Below are positions 25,428 to 36,373 of a stretch of DNA of 64,000 bases, piece after piece. Where the stretch lies: the NCBI RefSeq assembly GCF_036711975.1, contig NC_091975.1:1862501-1926500 (forward strand). The letters run 5' to 3'. Within the stretch, counting starts at the first letter, position 1, and each line of letters begins with the position of its first letter. The notes beneath the pieces are model-generated. The model was not told the origin of the DNA, searched no databases, and saw only the letters and a program-made list of their open reading frames with translations. Position numbers and translations under genes: made by a program. Origin of the DNA: Onthophagus taurus. Lineage: Eukaryota > Arthropoda > Insecta > Coleoptera > Scarabaeidae.

Positions 25428-26175
25428 TGAGTTTTTAAAAAAATTGTTTTATATATTTTTTTAACGTTTAATAAAAATATTAATATAAAACTTATTCTTT
25501 TTATTCACTATACAGATTTCTAAATGCATATGATTTCATAAGGTATAGTTTCATGGAAAAAGTGTCATCAGCTACGACAACAAAGGGAACTGGCTTAGTT
25601 CGCTCTGGTAGTGATCTAGGTTTTGGAAAACCTAAACTATCATTAGCATGTTTCTTTGCCAAGAAGCATCCATTAAAAATACCCCCAATGGAAATTCGTC
25701 CAAGAGTTCCAACATTAATGTATAACTACACTATGCGTGCCTTTGTAATTACAGTACAGACAATTTTGTCGGAATCGGAATCTTTTCGGCTTTTTTTATT
25801 AGTTTGTAGAAAAATTCAATATATTCACATATTATATATTCATATATTAATTGGTCTTTAATTTGTTCCACATTCTTCATCAGTTAACAAAAGTTAATAT
25901 GTTTAACTTTTGATTTTTCGTGAAAACTAAATTTAGATTCGATTTTCCGCAGGGCGCATGTTCTAAAGCTATACATTCGCACAACGAATATTTCAACGTC
26001 ATGGGAATGCAGAGACGATATTGGCGAAATAATTTAACAACGAAAAAACGAGAGATAGTGACCTTTTAAAAGTGCAAAACGGAACAAAAGTTGATCATTT
26101 CTAAATCGGAATTTGTGGGCTTTAAACAGAGAAGCTTTGTGGTTTGTTATTGCGACAGTGACCTATTTTTTATAA
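25428..26175. other. intergenic, ABCG-A to ABCG-B
   Basis: The start of this stretch carries the 3' end of ABCG-A (AATAAAAATATTAATATAAAA near 25470). A 102-codon open frame of unknown origin occupies 25553-25861. The last ~200 bp should contain the promoter/5' UTR of ABCG-B, which is not resolvable by eye. Confidence 0.5.
25553..25861 (+). other. orphan open frame, possible decayed gene fragment
   Basis: A 102-codon frame opens with an ATG. Its first ~60 residues look protein-like, with mixed composition (for example GSDLGFGKPKLSLACFFAKK and KIPPMEIRPRVPTLMYNYT). It then degrades into an AT-driven IHILYIHIL tail. I do not recognise it. It lies between two ABCG genes but resembles no part of them. 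It could be a processed-pseudogene fragment, a transposon remnant or chance. Confidence 0.2.
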
Positions 26176-29100
26176 ATGAACGTGCAGGAAAAGGGCATCA
26201 AATTAACCAAGGTCACTAAAAGACCTCCGGTTGATATAGAATTTAAAAATTTAACTTATAAAATAGGTAAGTTTAAATTGAATCTGTTTTATGATAATAA
26301 TAAGGGTATTGTTGATTGTTATTATTGAAAAGGTTGTTATCAAGAACATAAAAAAATCTTATCGTTAAGTATACAAAAACACTTTCAGATAAGGAACTAA
26401 TAATTTTTATTATGAACCATATTTCGTTTCAAATTTTCATTAAGCAATTGAAATAATTAACCTTTAATTAACAAATTAACATTTCAAATTAATTTTTAAA
26501 GCAACTCATTTATAAGTCACTTTAGGTTCAATTAATTCACAGGGAATCTTGAAATAATTCACTCAGTGAATGGAAAACTTCCATCGGGAAAATTAATTGG
26601 TATTTTAGGAGCAAGTGGAGCCGGAAAAACTTCTCTATTGAACATTTTAGCCGGACAAATGTAAATTAAGATAATAAAAATTAATTAGACATTAAAGCAA
26701 TTACTTTTAGTCATAATGGAGTAACTGGGAATATTTTAATAAACGATCATCCGAGAGAAATGAAAAAATTTCATAAATTATCATCGTATATCATGCAAGA
26801 AGATTTATTACAACCACTTTTAACTGTTAAAGAATCTATGAATATCGCGGCTAAATTAAAATTGGGGAAAGAATATACAGAAGATGATAAACAAAATGTT
26901 GTATGTATATAAAGATTATCATTGAAAAATGTACTCATTTTTTTTAAATAATTTTAAATAATGTTTAAATTTTCCCGCCAAAATTTCTTACGAACCGCTA
27001 CTATTCTTATTGGTCCATTTCGATCAAAATGGCCGCCAATGGTTGGTAACTAAGGTAACCAAGCCGTAACTAAGCAACGCTATCAAAATTTTTCCAATTC
27101 GAATTGACAGCTGTCAAAATTGACAATCAACGTCAAATTGACATTTAGTTAGATTGTTGTATATTTTTTTATTGAATTAAAACAAGAACTAATACTAGAC
27201 ATAGACCTAGAAACAGATCTCACTAACGATGATGCAATTCGATGCCTACTAAGCGCCAGCATAGCCTGCTATTAGTGCAGATTACAACGTTTCTGCCAAC
27301 TTTTTTGAAGTCGATGATCACATTAGCTGCTATATTTATAGCAGTTATGTCGTGCAGAAATGGAAAGGTGCAGCTCGTGCAGCTTGAGATGATAATTCTA
27401 TTAAAGCTTTCATAAAGAATAAATATATGTAAAGAAAAAAAGTACATTTTTCAATAATTATAAACAAATTTTTTAAATTTTATTTATTTTTTTTAAATTT
27501 TAGTTAAAAGAAGTTGTAGATGTAATAGGTTTGGATACATGTTTAAATGTAAGAGTTGAAAATTTATCAGGTGGACAAAGAAGAAGATTATCAATCGCTT
27601 TGGAATTGGTTAATAACCCACCTGTGTTATTTTTAGATGAACCAACAACGTAAATAATTCATATTATTTCATTTTAACTTTTCTTAATATTGTTATTTTT
27701 AATTTTTCAGTGGATTAGATAACGTTGCGATGAAAACTTGCGTTCAAATATTAAAATCAATAGCTTTACAAGGACGAACTGTAATTTGTACGATTCATCA
27801 ACCATCTGATTCACTATTTAAACTCTTCGATATGGTTAAACCATCATTTTATTTAAAAATTATTGCTTAAAAAGATGTTTTAGGTTTATTTTATGTCCAG
27901 TGGATCGTGTATTTATAACGGAACCGTTTCAAATTTGGTGAATTTTTTAGAAAACGCTGGTTTTCCGTGCCCGATAACTTACAGCCCAGCGGATTATAGT
28001 AAATTTGACTTTTAATGAATACAGTTAAATCAAAATTTTATTTTTAGTTATTGAATTAGTACAAACAGACCACAACGTCACAAAAAAATTATCTACCGCA
28101 ACAAAAAATGGTGCTGAATGTTTTAAAGACGAAATAAACAAAAATTATTTAGCAACAATCGAAGATTTTGATGACGATTTCGATAATCAAACGGATTTTC
28201 CTAACAGTTTCTTCACCCAATTTTTCATTTTGTTTAAACGAATGCTTCTCCAATTAAAAAGAAACAAAACGGGCCTTTTTTTACAATTTGGTCATCATAT
28301 TTTTTGTGGGTTATTTCTTGGAATTCTATTTTATAACATCGGAAATTCCGGATCAGAATTTTTAAGTAACGTCAAATTGTTTTATGGAATTGTTGTTTAT
28401 TTTATGTTTACCCATATTATGGCACCGATTTTATTATGTAAGTATTTATTGTATTATTTATCAGATTAAAATTGTATTTTTTATTGATTTAATCGATTGA
28501 ATCAATTTTATCGATAAAAATTGTATACAAAGAGGATGACTTGAATATTTTAAATTTAGAATTTAAAACGGTTTTATCTCATTGAAATATCTTATTGTTT
28601 ATAATGGTGCATTTAATAATTATGTCATCTGGGATAACTTTATCCTATTTTTGAATATTATTCTTTTAGATTATCCTTAACCTTGTTTCTATTCATTAAA
28701 AAATTCAAAGCCTTTCCATAAAAAAGACGAAAAGAAGGGTGTATATAAATAATGTATATATAATAAATATATTTTCTATAAACAATGGTGTATATTAGAT
28801 GTTAAAAAAAGTTTTTAAAATTATATTTTATTATAATAGTTCCTTTTTCCAAATTAAGAAACTTTGATGTCTTTTTTAGATCCTTTCGAAGTTAAAATTC
28901 TTCAAAGGGAGTATTTCAACCGCTGGTACAGTTTAAAAGCTTATTTCACTGCTTTAACAATAGCGATGTTACCAATCATGGTAAGTTTTTAATAAATTCC
29001 TTACTTATAATACATATATATATAAACCTTTTTTTAGATAATAACAACAATAATTTTTCTTTTAATCGCATATCCAATGACGGGTCAACCTATTGAAATC

Positions 29101-29626
29101 GAAAGAATTCTTTGGTTTTGCTTAATAAGTCTATTAATGGCAATTACATCACAAGGATTTGGTTTTGCGATCGGTTCACTTTTTAGCCCGATGGTAATTA
29201 ACGATTTATTTGTTAATTATTAAATTTTTATATATGTTTCTTTCGTTTTAGATCGGCGCTTGTGTCGGTTCAGCTCTATCAATCCCTTTAATTCTTTTAG
29301 GAATGTATGGAGTCGAACAAGGGGAAGTTGTCGACTCAAAAATCGAATTGATGATGTCAATTAGCTTTCCTTATCATGCATTCGTCGGCTTATCAACGAG
29401 CATTTTAAATAATCGCGGGTTAATCGAGTGCGAAACGATTTTCTGCTACTTTAGCGACCCAAACCGCGTCTTAAAAGTGATGGGAATGAGTGGAAAAAAT
29501 TATCAAATCGAAGCGGGGTTTTTAATTTGCTTTTTATTGTTGCACCGGGTGTTTAGTTACTTTTGTTTGCGGGTACGATTAACACCCGATCATCCTGTTA
29601 TGAGATATATTAAGAAATTACAATGA
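26176..29626 (+). CDS. ABCG half-transporter B (ABCG1/4-like)
   Basis: Exons are 26176-26266, 26543-26660, 26711-26900, 27504-27649, 27711-27834, 27884-27998, 28048-28437, 28880-28980, 29038-29193 and 29252-29626, giving 601 aa with consistent phases. Domain order is NBD then six-helix membrane domain. Walker A is GASGAGKTS (about residue 52), with Q-loop MQEDLLQP, signature LSGGQRRRL, Walker B LFLDEPTT and H-loop CTIHQPS. The membrane domain has YPMTGQP and the loop pair CETIFCYF. Sequence and intron positions show it is a tandem duplicate of its neighbours, but with ten coding exons it is the most intron-rich copy. The fourth intron junction (FDM|VYFM) is absent from A and C. It is probably a lipid or hydrophobic-compound exporter; the substrate is unknown. 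Confidence 0.92.
26901..27503 (+). other. ABCG-B intron with inserted sequence
   Basis: This 603-bp intron separates the Q-loop exon from the signature-motif exon. Positions about 26980-27150 are GC-richer and contain a near-palindrome, TTGGTAACTAAGGTAACCAA, plus TGACAGCTGTCAAAATTGAC. A fragment of the dispersed hairpin repeat (ACTAATACTAGACATAGACC) lies at about 27187-27206. Copy A has no intron here and copy C has a 48-bp one, so most of this sequence is an insertion. Confidence 0.6.
28438..28879 (+). other. ABCG-B intron
   Basis: A 442-bp AT-rich intron in the membrane domain, at the conserved ILL|YPFEV position shared by all three paralogues. No feature beyond low-complexity ATATA tracts is seen. 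Confidence 0.75.
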
Positions 29627-29933
29627 AAGTAAACGAAATAATTTGTTGTCTAGTCTCTTTTTAAGAAATCTATTTTTATATGTCTTAATATGCAGAATGA
29701 AATTTTTTAACGAAGTCGTTAATAAAAAATTAATGGAATTCAAACGATTTTAATAACCTGTTATAACATTTAAGTGGCCCTGTGACTGAAAACAAATCAA
29801 TTTTTTTGTTAAAATGAATAATTATCCTCTATTCTTGATAAATAAACCTCCACAGGTAACAAATTTACTTTTAATAACGCAAACGCCAATTTAGTTTCAT
29901 TTTTACATCCATTTCAACAGGTTCACTAAAAAA

Positions 29934-31992
29934 ATGTACGTTGATATCGAATTCAAAAACTTGACCTACTTCATTTCAGGTAAAATTTGATTCTAAACCA
30001 ATTTTATTTTAATTTTTATTTCGTTTTGATGCAGAAAATAAAAAGGTTTTGAGTGATTTAAACGGTAAATTCGCCAGTGGGGAATTAACAGGAATTTTAG
30101 GTCCTTCCGGGGCGGGAAAATCAACATTATTAAATATTTTAGCTGGATTAATGTAAAACAAATCAACGTTAATCTCATAAAAGATTAAAACACGTTTTAT
30201 TTTCAGTCATGATGGTGTTAAAGGTGATATTTACATCAATAATAAGCCGAGAAACAACAAAATGTTTCACAAAATCTCTTCTTACATCATGCAAGATGAC
30301 GTTGTTCAACACCATCTAAAAGTTGAAGAATGTCTTCAGATCGCAATTAATCTAAAATTAGGAAAATGCCTTTCTGATTGCGAAAAAGAAAAAACTGTAA
30401 TCATAAAGTTATCAAATTTTCTCTTTAATTAAAATTAATTTTAGCTCAAAACAATTTTAAAATCAATGTGTTTAGAACAATGTATACAAACGGAGACTCA
30501 ATATCTTTCCAGTGGGCAAAGAAAACGCCTTATAATAGCGTTAGAATTAGTTAATAACCCACCAGTTATCTTTTTAGATGAACCAACAACGTAAGTACAC
30601 CAAAGAATATATTTCCCACTCAATACAAAAAATTATTTTAACATTCCAGTGGATTAGATGAAATTACCCTTTTAAGTTGCATGAAATTATTAAAACTGTT
30701 AACTGGAGAAGGTCGCACAATAATCTGCACAATTCACCAACCGTCGGATAACGTTTTTAATTTATTTGATAACGTTTACTTTCTCGTAAAAGGACGATGC
30801 GTTTACAAAGGGAAACCCGGCGAAATTATACCATTTTTAAACGAAATTAACTTATCGTGTCCACTAAATTATAACCCAGCCGATTATTTAATTGAATTAA
30901 TAGCCGAAAATGATGAATTCCATGCCTCGTTATCCAATCAAGCTAAAAAATGCAAATATAACGAAAACAACATTCAAAATGATGGTGTAATATGGCCATA
31001 TGAAGATTTACCACCGCTGTGGTATCAAGTAAAAGTCTTAATGTCAAGAAGATTTAAACAGATTTTTCGAAATAAACTACATTTATCGATTGAAATAGGA
31101 CATAATATTTTTACTGGTTTTTTTATAGGATTGTTGTTTTATCAAATGGGGAACAACGCGAAAACTTTGGTTAATAATATTTTCATCTTTTATGCGATAA
31201 ATAATTATTTAATGTTTACCTTTGGAATTACAATGATTTTAATATGTACTATACTCGTTATTATAATGGTTTTGTGTAATTATTTTAAACGTTTTAGATC
31301 CATTTGAAATGAAAATTCTTCAAAGAGAATACATGAATAGATGGTACAATTTGAAAGCTTATTATTTAGCTTTAAATTTATCGATTTTTCCAATACCAGT
31401 AAATTTTTAATTAAAACTTATTAAACTTTTATTAAAAACTATTTCTTTCTTAATTTAGTGTATTGGTACCACAATTTTATGTTTATTAATTTACTACATG
31501 ACCGGACAACCAACAGATGAACCCTATAGATTTTTTTGGTTCACCCTATCATTAATTCTTTATGGTTTTGCATCACAAGGTTTCGGATTGGTAATAGCAA
31601 CAATTTTTAATCCAGCTCAAGGAGCTGTTGTTGGATCAACAATCGGAGTGGCTCTCGTTCTTTTGTCGATTTGCACAAATGGATACGGAGATCAACTTTC
31701 CACAACAATGAAAATCTTGACTTCACTCAGTTATGTTTATCACACATACTCAGCAAATTTAATAGCGATATTGCGTGCGAGAGGACCCGCAATATGCGAG
31801 GATGCTTTTTGTTATTATTCAAGTCCAAGGGATCTATTAAAGAAAATGGGATTAAGTGAAAATGGTTATTTCATTTCTATTTTGTATGTGTTATTCTTTT
31901 TGGTGTTACACAGACTTATGGCGTATGTTATCTTAAAAGGAAGAGTAAACCCAAATTCTAAATTAAACAAGTTGTTGAAAAATGTTAATTAA
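29934..31992 (+). CDS. ABCG half-transporter C, compact and divergent
   Basis: Exons are 29934-29979, 30035-30152, 30207-30396, 30445-30590, 30650-31245, 31298-31398 and 31459-31992. They give 576 aa, shorter than A and B mainly through an N-terminus about 15 residues shorter. Walker A is GPSGAGKST (about residue 38), with Q-loop MQDDVVQH, Walker B IFLDEPTT and H-loop CTIHQPS. The signature reads LSSGQRKRL instead of LSGGQ, an unusual change at the first glycine. Two introns present in A and B (at DY|ILE and at the last membrane segment) are missing, consistent with intron loss. An acceptor-like TTTCAACAG 13 bp before the ATG suggests a spliced 5' UTR. Its stop codon is 49 bp from that of crooked neck on the other strand. 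Confidence 0.9.
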
Positions 31993-32041
31993 TTTTGTTT
32001 TTATATAATAAAATAATTAATTTGTTTTTTTATTAAAAAAT

Positions 32042-34128
32042 TTAATCATTTAAAGTTTCTTCATCTTCGTTAACTTCACTTTGTTTCTTCCAGTTTTTAG
32101 CCGCAGCTAATAATTTAAGATTAGGTTTACTTGCTTCATCTTCAGGAAAGATATAATCGAAAACTTCCTCCCATCCCTGTTCCGTACCATCCTCAGCGAT
32201 AAGTTTTTGCCTCTTTTTCGTTCTTCGCGGCATTTTATTTAATACTTTTTCCTTCATTGTATCATCACCTTGTCCGTTTTCAAATTCCAACCAATTTTCA
32301 AGCAATAAAACCCTCGCTTCCTTTTCGGGATTATTCTTTAAAGTCTCATTAGCTTTCTCATAAACCCTCCGAGCTAATCTTATGTTAATATCGTCTTCTC
32401 CTGGACAATTTAATTCAAACTTAGCGTAAGATAACCAAACTTTAACATGGACAGTTCGTTCTAATAATCTTTCATACAGATTTCGGGCGTTTTCAAATTC
32501 TTCTTGGGCTATTTCAAAGTCGATGTACGATTTCCAAAGTAATTCGGGCATATCTAATCGAGGTTGATTGATAGCTAATTCGTAAATTGCTCTGGCTCGG
32601 TCGTTATCGCCTAATAAATTTTCTAATTCGGCGAATTTCATCCATGTTACGCAATTTTCTGGGCCGAACTCTAAGAATTTTTGATACAAAATTCGACAAC
32701 GATCGAATTCCCTTAATTGTATCTCTAAATCGATGTAACCACGAAATAATTTATCTCTTGGACACATCCCAATAGCCATCCCAAGTATTTTACGTGCAGT
32801 TGTTAAATTTTTTTGTCTTATTTCGAAATGAGCGTATAATAACCAAATTTTTGAGAATGTAAATGTTTTATGAGGGAGTAACTCCAAACAAGCTTTATAT
32901 ACTTGGCGTGCCCTTTCAAAATCTTCCGATTCTAATTCTTCGAATAACGCATAATTAATCCATAAATAAATATATCTACGCCAAAATTGTTTATTTTTTG
33001 ATGGTGGTACATTTGCGATAGCTCGTTCGTAAGTTTCCCTTATAACTTCATAATCATCTTCTGTTTCAATTAATCGTAAATAATCAAACCATGCATCGTA
33101 ATTAGTTGGGTTTTGTAAAATTTCTTGTTCGTATTGAAATTTTCTTTTTGAAACAATCACATCTTCAATTCCACTACGATCACCATATTTTTTCTCATGA
33201 ATTGTATATGCCTTGTATAATTCTTTTGAGTTTTCCTTTGGAATATGGTCCAAAGCGTATTTATAAATAACTCGTGCGCGATCATGTTCCTTTTGGTTCT
33301 CTTCAAATCGAGCAAACGCAATGAATAATTTTTCATCTAAATGATCGTCGCCGTAAAAATGAACGGCTCTCTCAAAAATTGTTCTCGCTGAATTAATAAA
33401 ACCATGATTTTCTTCGAAACGAGCGTATTTTATCCAATGTTTTACTTCAGGATGAGTTATAACGAATCTTTCATAAATTTGTCTAGCTCGATCAATCTCT
33501 TTATACCTTAATTCAAAATTAATGTAAGTTTGCCAGGCTTGTTCGTCAGGTTGCCACTCCATCCAACGTTCAAACACAGCCCTTGCTCCTGCCACATTTT
33601 CCAACATCTCTTCCATGTAAGTGTATTTATACCAAAATTGATTAACTCTCGGTAAAATTGTAGCGGCCCTATCCCATAAATTACGGGCATGATTAACTTG
33701 TCTATTCCTCATTTCCATTTCAGCGTATTTCAACCATAACGTAATATTACGATGATCCACATCCAAACCACGTTCATAAATAGAACGCGCACGTTGAATT
33801 TCTTTTTGGGATTCCTCCCATTGAGCATACTTAATCCAATTTGACATCACAGTACGGTTTTTACGTATGTTATCCTCAAATTGTTTCCTACGGCGGTGTT
33901 GATAGTCCGCTAATTCGGCTGGGTCTGATATTTTTTGTTTAGGGGGAGGCGGAAGGATTTCTAAATCACGTTCTTTAGCTTCACGAAGAAGTTGTTCCGC
34001 CGTGATTTGTATTTCAGCGGGGGCCTTATTCTTAACCTAAAATTATTAAGTTTAAAGTAAAATAATTTATTTTTTATGTGTAAGATTACCTTGGCCACTT
34101 TAGGCATTTTTTGCGGTTTATTATCCAT
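32042..34128 (-). CDS. crn: Crooked neck (Crn/Syf3/CRNKL1) splicing factor
   Basis: Exon 1 is 34090-34128 (13 codons, [13 protein letters not shown]) and exon 2 is 32042-34036. They join in phase at VAK|VKNKAP and give 677 aa. The protein is a chain of HAT (half-a-TPR) repeats. Each has the pattern W-x2-YA-x-(F/M)E followed by A-R-x-(I/V)-(F/Y)-E-R, for example [13 protein letters not shown] and ARSIYERGL. The N-terminal segment [20 protein letters not shown] is characteristic of Crn. The orthologue is a scaffold of the Prp19/NineTeen spliceosome complex and acts in the nucleus; in flies it is needed for glial and neural development. The gene is intact, of normal length, and convergent with ABCG-C. 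Confidence 0.97.
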
Positions 34129-34620
34129 TTTATTGGGATTAATATAAAATTATTCACTTTAAGATGAAATGTTTTGAAGTTGTTCAGGAATTCTAACCTC
34201 ACTAACATAGGTGAACATAGGGCTGTCAATGAAAGGAATCTTTTATCATAAAGTTTTACTTTTTTAATTTCAAATTTATTTATCTTTTCGTTTATTAATA
34301 GTAATCCATTATAAAGAAACACTACAATAAATAAACAAGCCAAATATATTAAAAATTAAGATTTGTAACATCATGAAGAGACATCTGTTGGTTGTAATGA
34401 AAAGTTATAAATTTTGAGATAATGAAAATTAATGCTTATTATATGATTTATTGATATAGAATATTATTTTTATAATTAAAAACACTACCTATGATAACAT
34501 GTAAATAAGTTGATATTTAAAGCGAAATTGTAGTGCAAAAGATTGAGAGTAACGGAAGGTGAAATGATTTAATGCTTATTTTTAAAATGCAATATAAAGT
34601 GCTCTATAAAAACTAAGTTT
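34129..34620. other. intergenic, crn promoter and Hikeshi 3' region
   Basis: Only about 490 bp separate the crn start from the Hikeshi stop, both on the minus strand. It must hold the Hikeshi 3' UTR and the crn promoter/5' UTR. No further gene is seen. Confidence 0.6.
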
Positions 34621-35322
34621 TCATGTTTTCCAAAAATTGGGATTATTTGCTAGTCTTCTTTGAAAATTAGTAAACCAATTTTGTATAGCTGGTAATGGAA
34701 CGTAAGTCGTATTAGGATCTGGAATCATTTGTTGTTGAGTTACTCCATAACTTAAAATGTAATTAGTAAAGTTATCCAGCATTTTTTGGGCGAATGTAGC
34801 ATAAGTATTGGCGTTTTCAACCGGTTGGGCGTTTTGTATATTCACTATCGGCTCTGAAAAGTAACATAACCTCACTTTTCATAATCCCATTTTTATATAG
34901 ATTATTATTATTACCTAAAGATATTCCAATTTGTGCGTTATGACAAATAGCTTGTTGTCCAAACGGAGCAATGTTACTACCGACGTCCATTTCATGTAAT
35001 TTCTTAAAGTTAGATACTTTAAAAATTACAGAAGGTTTATCATTAGAAATATAACCTAAAAGTTGCCAATTTGGAGGCGCATTTGGATCTGGCCAACTCC
35101 AATACACCATACCAGCGGCTCCTTCGGGAAATGGCATAACACCGGTAAGAAAAACCACAATGTGATTTATGTTATCGGCATCAACGATTGTGGTTATAAA
35201 TTTTGTTTGTTCTATTTGTTGAAATTCCGTTTGTACCTTAAAAATGAAATTGAAGTTAAATAATTAGAACAAAATGATTTTTTGGTACTTACAAGCCGAC
35301 CTGAAGCTATTATACCAAACAT
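34621..35322 (-). CDS. HIKESHI: Hikeshi (OPI10 family), HSP70 nuclear import carrier
   Basis: Exons are 35293-35322 (MFGIIASGRL), 34915-35236 and 34621-34853. Phases agree and the protein is 194 aa, close to the usual ~197. Family hallmarks are the MFGIIASGRLVQTEF start, the FPEGAAGMVYWSWPDP stretch with the tryptophans of the hydrophobic pocket, and a C-terminal LPAIQNWFTNFQRRLANNPNFW segment. Hikeshi carries ATP-bound HSP70 through the nuclear pore during heat stress. The gene is complete. Its start faces APC, so the two genes are divergent with about 1 kb between their start codons. Confidence 0.95.
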
Positions 35323-36373
35323 TTTAGAAGCTTATAATCTTATAATAAAGTGAGGTTATGATGTTAAGAGGTTATAAAGGGAGGGTTTAAGGAAATTTAT
35401 TTATGAATTATAAGATTATGAACAGATTTCGGCAGTAAAAAAAAAGATGTATTTTTAAAAAGGTGCATGGAAATTGGAATTATTATTTAAAAGCTTTTTA
35501 AGAATTTTTTAAATTTAAATGTTGGCTATACTTTAAATTAAATACTTAAGTAATATTAATAAATTGTTATATTAAAACGATTTTATTTATTAATAAAATT
35601 AACATGTCATAAAATAATTATTTTTTTATTTATTTCATTTTTATTTAATTTTAATTTAAAATAAAATAATAATAAAATTATTTTACTACCAACTATACGA
35701 GTGCCGATAAAATAAATTCCCTATTTATTACGAGTCGTGGGGTCTGTCAATAACCAACCACACAAAAATAAAAATAGTTATCTTCAAGATTGTTTTGTGT
35801 GTGCGTCGGTCGCGTATTCTAACCGTATTTTCCGCGATTTTACGCCGGTTTTGGCCCGAATCCCCTTCATTTCGAATGGAAAACATGGTAAGGATTCGTT
35901 TCCTCAGAAAATACCGTCCCTATTCGGATTGCGACGATTTAAAATCGCCAAAAACAACCTTTACCCATCTCCTTTTAAAGAATACATCTTCATCGTCATT
36001 TTTACTTTTCCTTCTTTAAATAACTTTATATAATCCTCTTATAGTAAATTTTTGTATCGTTCACCTAAATTCGAAGGGTTTCATGATAGGTTAAATGTCG
36101 TCGGAGAGTTAAAAATCGATAAAGCCTCATAATGGGGGAGGTGTTCAGGTATTTTACTTTCGATTTTGTTACAAAAAGATGTTAAATTTATCTCTGAAGA
36201 TGAACTCTTTTAACCGAAACGTGCTTAGTTATCAGAAATGTTTATAAACAACACCATAAAAAGATTAAAATGAATGGAATTGATTTGAAAGCTTTTAGTT
36301 TCAAAATGATTGTTAAAGAACTAGAAATAACAACAATAACATTCGTAACAATATTTACAGGTGATCTTTTCTG
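35323..36373. other. divergent promoter region, Hikeshi / APC
   Basis: Between the two start codons, 35340-35700 is extremely AT-rich. The stretch 35780-35960 is GC/CpG-richer and is the best candidate for an APC transcription start and non-coding first exon. An acceptor-like ATATTTACAG at 36351-36360 lies 13 bp before the APC ATG, which supports a spliced 5' UTR. An open frame over 35737-36033 has no protein-like features. Confidence 0.5.
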
